Part shown: positions 6,958 to 11,762 of the stretch, one piece after another
How the letters are laid out: each line of letters starts with the position of its first letter
How positions within the stretch are numbered: the first letter of the stretch is position 1
Assembly: GCA_030638405.1 (NCBI GenBank)
Contig: DAOWER010000189.1
Location: forward strand, 1-11,762
Reading direction: 5' to 3'
DNA length: 11,762 nt
Source of the DNA: Candidatus Eiseniibacteriota bacterium
GTDB lineage: Bacteria; Joyebacterota; Joyebacteria; Joyebacterales; Joyebacteraceae
Notes under the pieces: model-generated
Seen by the model: the letters and a program-made list of their open reading frames with translations, nothing else
The model's database searches: none
Told to the model about the DNA's origin: nothing
Made by a program: the position numbers and the translations under genes

Positions 6958-7775
6958 TCCGATCCCCTGTCAGTGAGTGTCTCGTTCATGCTCCCGGTCC
7001 TGTACCCGATGAGGTCGATCGCCACGTATGCGAATCCGAGGGCCCTGAGCCCTCTCACGACTGTCTCGCGAGTCGCGGGGTCGAGAAGAACGCGTTCGTC
7101 CGCGCGCGACACCTCGATCCTGGCGACATCGCCGTGATCCCTGACCCTGGATTCCGCGATGCCGAGTTCGGCCAGAAGCCCCTCGGCCCGCTCGATCCTG
7201 CGGAGCCGTTCCTCAGTTATCGCTGTCCCGTACGGAAGTCTGGTTGCGAGACACGGCGAGGACGGCGCGTCCCAGGTCGCAAGGCCCATGTCCTTCGAGA
7301 GCGCGCGAACGTCCGCCTTGGTGAACCCGGCCTCCCTGAGCGGACTCCTGATGCCCAGCTCCGAGACGGCCCGCATGCCCGGGCGGTAGTCGGCCGCGTC
7401 GTCCACAACGGAACCCTCGGCCACGGCCTCGAGTCCGCGCGCGTCCGCGATCCCCCGGAGCTCCGAAAGCAGCCGCTTCTTACAGATGTAGCATCTCTCG
7501 GGCGGATTGGACACGAAGTTCGGCTCGTCGAGCTCGTCCGACTCGACAACCACGAACTCGGCGCCTATCACGCGTGCCAGGTCACGCGCCCGCGCCAGCT
7601 CGTCCGACGCTCGTATGGCCGACGTCGCGGTCGCCGCGACGGCCCGCGGCCCGAGCGTATCTGAGGCCACCTTCAGCAGGAACGTGCTGTCCACGCCGCC
7701 CGAGAAGGCGACGAGGACGCTTCCCATCTCTGTGAGGATGCCCGTGAGCGTTCCGAGCTTGTCGGATGCTGTCAT
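6954..7775 (-). CDS. larE: LarE, ATP-dependent sulfur transferase of NPN synthesis
   Basis: LarE activates the two ring carboxylates of pyridinium-3,5-biscarboxylic acid mononucleotide by adenylylation and converts them to thiocarboxylates. The 273-residue length is close to the 276 of L. plantarum LarE. Visible are the PP-loop SGGVDS at 25-30, PERCYICKK at 92-100, EGSVVDD at 120-126, SPLREAG at 144-150 and SPCLATRLPYG at 173-183. Cys175 occupies the position of the sacrificial Cys176 of L. plantarum LarE and is the only cysteine in that loop, arguing against the three-cysteine iron-sulfur type known from Thermotoga. The frame is open upstream to 8042, but that part is the antisense-like shadow of the permease gene, and the ATG at 7775 overlaps the permease stop as ATGA. 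Translation is therefore probably coupled to the permease. Confidence 0.95.
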   Translation of the reverse strand: MTASDKLGTLTGILTEMGSVLVAFSGGVDSTFLLKVASDTLGPRAVAATATSAIRASDELARARDLARVIGAEFVVVESDELDEPNFVSNPPERCYICKKRLLSELRGIADARGLEAVAEGSVVDDAADYRPGMRAVSELGIRSPLREAGFTKADVRALSKDMGLATWDAPSSPCLATRLPYGTAITEERLRRIERAEGLLAELGIAESRVRDHGDVARIEVSRADERVLLDPATRETVVRGLRALGFAYVAIDLIGYRTGSMNETLTDRGSD

Positions 7776-8482
7776 AGCCCCAGGAATGTGATGGCCCCGC
7801 CGGAAGCGAACAGCGCGAAACCGGCGAGCGCGTGACCGTAACGTTCCATGCTCTTCACCCGAACCCTCGCCAGGCCGTAGTGAGAAGTCATGACCACGGT
7901 CAGCATCGTCCCGACGGTCACCAGACCAAACACTGCGGCGACCAGCACCACGTGGGAGATGCTCCCCTGCGCAGCCGGGAACATCAGTATGGGAATGAGC
8001 GGTTCGCACGGGCCGAAGATGAAGATCAGGAAGAGTATCCACGGCGTCACGCTCCGCGACTTGGCATCGTGAACGTGGCTGTGCTCACCCGTGTGCCCGT
8101 GGACGTGGCTGTGCACCACACCCGCTTCGTGCACGTGAGAGTGCTCGTGCGATCTGTTACGGATCGCCCTGTGCACGCCCCACACGAAGTACGCGAACCC
8201 GAACGCCATGAGTAGCCAGGCGGCGATGTCGCCGCGCACGGACTCGACGATCTCGAGCCTGAGCAGCGCGACTCCGACAACGATGCCGATGAGGCCGAGA
8301 ACGACCGAGCTCAGAACGTGCCCGACACCGCAGAGAGCGGTGACCAGAGCCGTCTTGCGCGGAGTCCATCCGCGCGCTTTCGACAATACGATGAAAGGAA
8401 GGTAGTGGTCGGGACCGAGCGCCGTATGCACGAATCCGATCGTCGCGGCGGTTCCCAGCAGTACGAGGAGGCTCCTGTCCAT
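7772..8482 (-). CDS. Predicted nickel permease with a histidine-rich cytosolic or periplasmic loop
   Basis: This 236-residue protein has about six membrane helices (roughly 4-22, 45-75, 86-106, 148-168, 176-200, 215-235). Helix 1 carries FVHTALGPDHYLPF with His19, Asp25 and His26, reminiscent of the H-x4-D-H nickel motif of NiCoT and NicO/UreH-type carriers. GVGHVLSS (52-59) and FGPCEPLIPIL (156-166) are further polar intramembrane motifs. The loop at 112-138 holds eleven histidines, with the pentad HSHVH appearing three times, a likely metal-collecting segment. It leads the operon encoding nickel-cofactor synthesis, so nickel import is the favoured role; RcnA-like efflux or a TauE/SafE-type exporter label are the alternatives. 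The ATG at 8482 has GGAAGGA five bases upstream on the minus strand, which rejects the longer frame to 8650, whose extra part lacks membrane-protein character. Family naming is moderate; the metal link rests on the His loop and the context. Confidence 0.82.
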   Translation of the reverse strand: MDRSLLVLLGTAATIGFVHTALGPDHYLPFIVLSKARGWTPRKTALVTALCGVGHVLSSVVLGLIGIVVGVALLRLEIVESVRGDIAAWLLMAFGFAYFVWGVHRAIRNRSHEHSHVHEAGVVHSHVHGHTGEHSHVHDAKSRSVTPWILFLIFIFGPCEPLIPILMFPAAQGSISHVVLVAAVFGLVTVGTMLTVVMTSHYGLARVRVKSMERYGHALAGFALFASGGAITFLGL

Positions 8483-8487
8483 GTCGG

Positions 8488-8494
8488 TCCTTCC
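8488..8494 (-). promoter_or_regulatory. Strong ribosome binding site opening the lar maturation operon
   Basis: GGAAGGA within a run of G, five bases before the permease ATG, is the only strong Shine-Dalgarno sequence in the five-gene operon. The four downstream genes start inside their predecessor's stop, so translation of the unit is probably set here. Confidence 0.6.
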
Positions 8495-8546
8495 CCCCTC
8501 AGGGGCATTCAGAGAAGCGATGTTCGTGACCACGGCGCAAACAGCG

Positions 8547-8552
8547 ATTCTA
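8547..8552 (-). promoter_or_regulatory. Possible -10 element for the lar maturation operon
   Basis: TAGAAT on the minus strand matches five of six consensus -10 positions and would give a leader of roughly 55-60 bases. No convincing -35 lies 16-18 bases upstream (best TACCAT), so an activator or an alternative sigma factor may be needed. I saw no NikR-like GTATGA/TCATAC palindrome and no recognisable NiCo or cobalamin riboswitch in 8483-8755. Confidence 0.25.
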
Positions 8553-8693
8553 CCGGACGCGCTGGTGGGATGGTAGCAGTATCCCCACGCCGCCCGGTGC
8601 GGGGACAGCACCGCACGTAGCCACGTCCCGGCGCGGCGCGTGGCCAGCACCGGCGTTGACCTGGGGGTGGAACGGGGCGCCCCCGTACGCAGA

Positions 8694-8718
8694 GAGGGGC
8701 CGCGTCTGGCGGCCCCTC
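8694..8718. terminator. Hairpin after the beta-propeller gene
   Basis: A perfect 10-bp stem, GAGGGGCCGC (8694-8703) and GCGGCCCCTC (8709-8718), closes a 5-base loop, 38 bases past the stop of the minus-strand gene above. On the minus strand it is followed by TCTCTGCG, only weakly T-rich. It most likely ends the beta-propeller transcript and insulates the downstream lar operon. Confidence 0.55.
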
Positions 8719-8755
8719 CTGATGATTGGAATTCGGCGGGCTGTCGCCCGGCGCG

Positions 8756-10363
8756 CTATCTGATCAGTGTGATCTTCCTCGTATCCACGCCTCCGCCCGC
8801 TTCCAGCCGCGCGAAATACACTCCCGATGACACCGCCTCGCCGCGGCCGTCCCTGCCGTTCCAGACGGCGGATCCGCGACCCCGCTGCCCGGAATCATCG
8901 ACAACCGTGGCGACCAGTCTGCCCTCGAGGTCGTATATGGCAAGCCGGACGCGACCCGGCGCCGCGAGGAAGTAGTTGAACGTCGTCAGCGGATTGAGCG
9001 GATTGGGACGGTTCTGCAACAGCACGCACGCGCCCGGCACATCGATCTCTGGATCATCGACGCCGGTGGGATCGCTGCTGTCGAAGCAATACAGTCTGCC
9101 GCCACTCCCCATTATCCTCGCGTGAACGGCCTTACCGCCCACGATGCATCTTGCGCCGTCGCTGGACATGTCAAGATCGAACGGCGAGCCGGTGCAATCG
9201 TACGTCAGGAATGGTCTATTGCTGTCTTTACCGAAGACCCAGAAGTCATCGCCACCGTCTTCCAGTGGCCCCCAACTGATGGCCGCGATCGCGGAACCGT
9301 CCTCCGATATGTCGGCACTGACGATCATGTCATCCTCGGAAGAGAAGCTCCATATCGGCACATTGCTCCCGACATCGAACACCACCAGCTCTCCGCTGTT
9401 CTGACCACCCTCATATTGGTACGAGCCGGCCGCGATCGTGCCACCGTCTCCGGAGACGGCGAGCGCCGTCGCCCAGTCGTAATAGGTGCCCCACGGGAAC
9501 AGATACTGCCACTTGACCTCGTAGGTGCCGGTGCCAGTGCGATATTCGTACACATCCACATAGCCGTGGAGGTCACCGATGACGAATATGCTCCCGTCGT
9601 CGGAAACGGCGGGCGTCGCCTGAGAACCGGTAGCTCTCTCGATCTGAAACAGCACGTCGCCGCCGCTCGAGTAGACCGTGACCCAGCTGTACTGCACGAT
9701 CACCAGTCTTTCGCCGTTCCCCGACAGGGCGGAGCCCCATACACGTCCGTTCTCCGGCAGAGCATGACTCCAGTTCTCGACGAACGTCGTCAAGCTCATG
9801 GAAGTGATGTTCATGTGGTCGGAAATATCGCCGGACACGTAGTAGATCGTCCCGGCGTCGTCGGACAACAACAGGTTATACACGTCATCAGTTGGAACGC
9901 CTATGGGATACACCCAGTCGGGTACGCTGGAAGACGGACCGAATCCGTAGAGCGTATTCCCTGCCCCACCGGCCAGGCAGGTCCCATCAGAAGTGACGTC
10001 GTGAGGCAGATCATACACGTCCGCGAGGCCGTATTCCCAGACAGGGACATTGACGGCATCGTCAAAGAACGCCCATGCCTCGTCGTTCAGATGCCAACCG
10101 ATGAATGAATGGTAGGTCGCATCGCTGATGCCGACCGATTCGCATATCGCTCCTCCGGCGCTGGCCTCCCAGATCAGCCCGGCCCTGGACCTGTCGTGCG
10201 TGAGCGGCAAGGGAGCGGTCGCTGACTCCGGTGAGGTTCTCTCTGTCACGGTGATCATCCTGCCGGTCTCTGCATCGGTCAACGTCATCTCGGACTGGAC
10301 GGCAAGTGACGACACTGACGAGACCAAGACCAACAGAACCCCAATCGCGTTCGCGCTTCTCAT
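8756..10363 (-). CDS. Secreted seven-bladed beta-propeller protein with FlgD-Ig/type IX-like C-terminal domain
   Basis: A 535-residue exported protein. A signal peptide (residues 1-21, hydrophobic core IGVLLVLVSSV, likely cut after SLA) supports the ATG at 10363; the longer frame to 10531 would bury it. Residues about 105-430 form seven repeats, each with a 'V-P-x-W-x-Y/F'-like strand (for example VPVWEY 106-111, VPDWVY 147-152, VPIWSF 335-340) and an 'S-x-D-G-x-x' turn (VTSDGT 123-128, LSDDAG 166-171, LSGNGE 213-218, VSDDGS 253-258, VSGDGG 303-308, ISEDGS 352-357, MSSDGA 399-404). This is a seven-bladed PQQ/WD-like propeller. Residues about 448-535 are the module with NRPNPLNP (451-458), IYDLEGRLVA (476-485), WNGRDGRG (501-508) and SGVYFARL (513-520), ending in ITLIR. 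This module is typical of surface or secreted proteins of FCB-related bacteria. Enzymatic activity is not evident; a binding or structural role is likely. It lies 131 bases after the next upstream gene, possibly co-transcribed. Confidence 0.87.
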   Translation of the reverse strand: MRSANAIGVLLVLVSSVSSLAVQSEMTLTDAETGRMITVTERTSPESATAPLPLTHDRSRAGLIWEASAGGAICESVGISDATYHSFIGWHLNDEAWAFFDDAVNVPVWEYGLADVYDLPHDVTSDGTCLAGGAGNTLYGFGPSSSVPDWVYPIGVPTDDVYNLLLSDDAGTIYYVSGDISDHMNITSMSLTTFVENWSHALPENGRVWGSALSGNGERLVIVQYSWVTVYSSGGDVLFQIERATGSQATPAVSDDGSIFVIGDLHGYVDVYEYRTGTGTYEVKWQYLFPWGTYYDWATALAVSGDGGTIAAGSYQYEGGQNSGELVVFDVGSNVPIWSFSSEDDMIVSADISEDGSAIAAISWGPLEDGGDDFWVFGKDSNRPFLTYDCTGSPFDLDMSSDGARCIVGGKAVHARIMGSGGRLYCFDSSDPTGVDDPEIDVPGACVLLQNRPNPLNPLTTFNYFLAAPGRVRLAIYDLEGRLVATVVDDSGQRGRGSAVWNGRDGRGEAVSSGVYFARLEAGGGVDTRKITLIR

Positions 10364-10494
10364 TCTCCACCCCCCACGGGTTAGCGCACATGCGGGTCCA
10401 AACGCTGTGTTCTTCCATACCGGTTGTGATGGGAGCGCCTCTACCGTCAACCCAAACGGCAACTCGTTCCGTGGCCTACGCTTGCCGGGCGAAG

Positions 10495-11762
10495 CTACCG
10501 CAGCAGCACGACCTTCCTCGCTTCGTGCCACTCCCCCACCTGCGCGCGGCAGAAGTAGATGCCGGAGGCCGCGGGTTTGCCGTGGTTGTCGCGACCGTCC
10601 CAGACGACGCGGTTCGCACCCGCGGGTACGGAACCGTCGACGAGCATGGCCACGAGCCGTCCCGTGACGTCGTAGACCTCGACCACCGCGCGTTCAGGCG
10701 TGGGAAGAGAGAACAGAAGCGCAATCTCCGCGGTGAACGGGTTCGGCGAACCCGGGCCCAGGGCCATTGTGAGAATCGGACCGTCCGGGACAGACGTGCC
10801 CTCCTGCACGTGGGCCTCGAGAGTGACGACCAACGCATTCAACTCGGTGGCCCCGCTGACGGTCTGGTCGTCTCTGTTGGAGAACGTCAGCGACGCCGTG
10901 TAGGTGCTGTCCTCGGCCGCGCCGGCGCTGTCGAACGCGAGCACGTATTCGCCGGCGTCGAACCCGAGGGTGACGGGGCTGAATCCGCCGACGAACGAGA
11001 AACGACCGTCCCCCTGGACGATGGTCGCATCGTAGACCTCCAGAAGCGCCTGGAGCTCGAAGAACGTCTCGTTGTAGACGCTCAGCGTCTCTTCAGAGAA
11101 CGCGCCCGCGTCGTGGGATCCGAAGTCCAGGGTCGATAGAAGCACGATCGACATCTGTGCAAGCGAAGGACTGGCGTGCTCGAGCACGCTGCCCGACAGG
11201 TTCACGTACCACGTGGGGTCGTCGAGGTCGTTCGAGGATATCTGGAGATTCCCGAACCGGTCCGCCGCGCCCGAGGTATCCATCGTGATGGTGTGGTTGT
11301 CGTTTGCCCCGGCTCCAAGCACGAAGGATCCGCCCGGCGCCCCGAAGTCGGAGGGCGTCGTCATCGAGTAGGTCAGGTCCTCGGCCGGCGCGGTCGCCGC
11401 GTTCCCGACCGTCAGGATCTCTTCGGCGGTGGTCCCTACGATGTAGTCGCCGAAACCGATCGCCGTCGCCGCCTCGATCTTCGCAGGAAGCTGCAGCTCC
11501 AGGAAGACCGGGAGGTGGTCGGCAGCTGTGTAGAGCGCGTCCGCAACCGCGGCGCTCACGATTTGGTTCGGCGGGTCGTTGATATCCAGGTTGAACCTGA
11601 ACCCGTCGTTGCCGTACGGAACGTACGAGTAGTCGACGTAGGAGAGCCCGTCCCCGTCATCGAGCGCGTATGAGACCATGACGAAATCAAACCGGTCGTC
11701 CATGCCCCCGCCCGATCCGTAGCCCCCGTCCACGCGCGGGGACTGTGTGTGCGTCATTCTGA
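10495..11762 (-). CDS. 3' part of a secreted nuclease/phosphatase-like (EEP) protein with choice-of-anchor D and FlgD-Ig domains
   Basis: The frame has no stop up to the window edge, so the start lies outside; the ATG at 11757 is probably internal. Numbering from that Met, residues about 20-90 match the end of an endonuclease/exonuclease/phosphatase domain: FDFVMVS (23-29), a YGNDG segment (48-52) and AADHLPVFLEL (78-88) with the terminal Asp80-His81 catalytic pair. Two beta-sandwich repeats resembling choice-of-anchor D (ASPM-SPD2-Hydin) follow: about 97-192 (IGFGDYIVG ... LTVGNAAT ... NLSGSV) and about 207-317 (LSTLDFGSHDAG ... LSVYNET ... LEAHV). The C-terminal 85 residues carry GSPNPF (336-341), VYDVTGRLVAMLVDG (361-375), WDGRDNHG (386-393) and SGIYFCRA (398-405), ending KVVLLR. 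It is likely exported and attached to or released from the cell surface. A role in extracellular nucleic acid or phosphoester breakdown is plausible but rests on a partial domain. Confidence 0.82.
   Translation of the reverse strand, partial: RMTHTQSPRVDGGYGSGGGMDDRFDFVMVSYALDDGDGLSYVDYSYVPYGNDGFRFNLDINDPPNQIVSAAVADALYTAADHLPVFLELQLPAKIEAATAIGFGDYIVGTTAEEILTVGNAATAPAEDLTYSMTTPSDFGAPGGSFVLGAGANDNHTITMDTSGAADRFGNLQISSNDLDDPTWYVNLSGSVLEHASPSLAQMSIVLLSTLDFGSHDAGAFSEETLSVYNETFFELQALLEVYDATIVQGDGRFSFVGGFSPVTLGFDAGEYVLAFDSAGAAEDSTYTASLTFSNRDDQTVSGATELNALVVTLEAHVQEGTSVPDGPILTMALGPGSPNPFTAEIALLFSLPTPERAVVEVYDVTGRLVAMLVDGSVPAGANRVVWDGRDNHGKPAASGIYFCRAQVGEWHEARKVVLLR

Noticed and set aside
7776..8042. 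N-terminal extension of larE by 89 residues
   Set aside because: The extra part is Arg/Gly-rich and out of frame within the permease gene; the family length and ATGA overlap support the start at 7775.
8483..8650. N-terminal extension of the permease by 56 residues, or a nickel/cobalamin riboswitch in the leader
   Set aside because: The extension has no membrane-protein character and the strong ribosome binding site lies inside it. I found no recognisable riboswitch core; only a 6-bp GTGCGG/CCGCAC stem, which is unremarkable at this GC content.
8672..8686. Small palindrome ACGGGG-CGC-CCCCGT
   Set aside because: The 3-base loop and short stem without a T tract next to a stronger hairpin (8694-8718) make it unlikely to be a separate terminator or operator.
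9122..10108. A 328-codon plus-strand open frame opposite the beta-propeller gene
   Set aside because: No ribosome binding site or family motif; the opposite strand has a clear repeat protein with signal peptide.
10364..10494. Promoter for the beta-propeller gene from a TTGACG sequence on the minus strand
   Set aside because: No -10-like hexamer occurs at 16-18 bases from it; the nearest candidate (TATGGA) is about 25 bases away.

Overview
The window is a GC-rich bacterial chromosome segment with densely packed genes. Two adjacent secreted proteins end in the FlgD-Ig/type IX-like C-terminal module (an 'NPxxP...YD..GR..W.GRD..G...SG.YF.R' pattern) that is common in the wider FCB group, for example Eisenbacteria-, Krumholzibacteria- or Latescibacteria-like lineages. 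That assignment is an inference from protein style, not from a marker gene.

Layout. (1) 124-2325, minus strand: two tandem, membrane-anchored SGNH/GDSL hydrolases, probably one transcript. A good sigma70-like promoter lies at 2385-2413 and a strong hairpin at 23-46. (2) 2509-3474, plus strand: a LarA-family nickel racemase/epimerase. It keeps the nickel-pincer-binding residues but appears to have lost about 95 internal residues, including the region of the known substrate-side Gln/Lys. (3) 8482 down to 3489, minus strand: a tightly coupled five-gene operon in the order His-rich nickel permease, larE, larB, larC, DASS (SLC13-type) anion:Na+ symporter. Every junction is a 4-base start/stop overlap. 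(4) 10363-8756, minus strand: a secreted protein with a seven-bladed beta-propeller and a C-terminal sorting-like domain. (5) 11762-10495, minus strand: the 3' part of a large secreted protein whose visible part joins the end of an endonuclease/exonuclease/phosphatase domain to two 'choice-of-anchor D'-like beta-sandwich domains and the same sorting-like domain; its 5' end lies outside the window.

How the genes work together. LarB, LarE and LarC make the nickel-pincer nucleotide (NPN) from nicotinic acid adenine dinucleotide, and the permease plausibly brings in the nickel. The LarA homolog is the only visible client enzyme, and the DASS symporter plausibly moves its substrate. A dicarboxylate-type carrier, rather than the LarD channel of lactobacilli, points to a hydroxy-dicarboxylate such as malate. 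larA runs convergently towards the maturation operon, 14 bases apart, and a hairpin with T-rich tails in both directions lies inside the end of larA. The most notable points are the shortened LarA beside a complete cofactor pathway, and the joining of nickel uptake, cofactor synthesis and anion transport into one translationally coupled unit.

I saw no tRNA, rRNA, CRISPR array, insertion sequence or phage gene. No gap between genes exceeds 300 bases.
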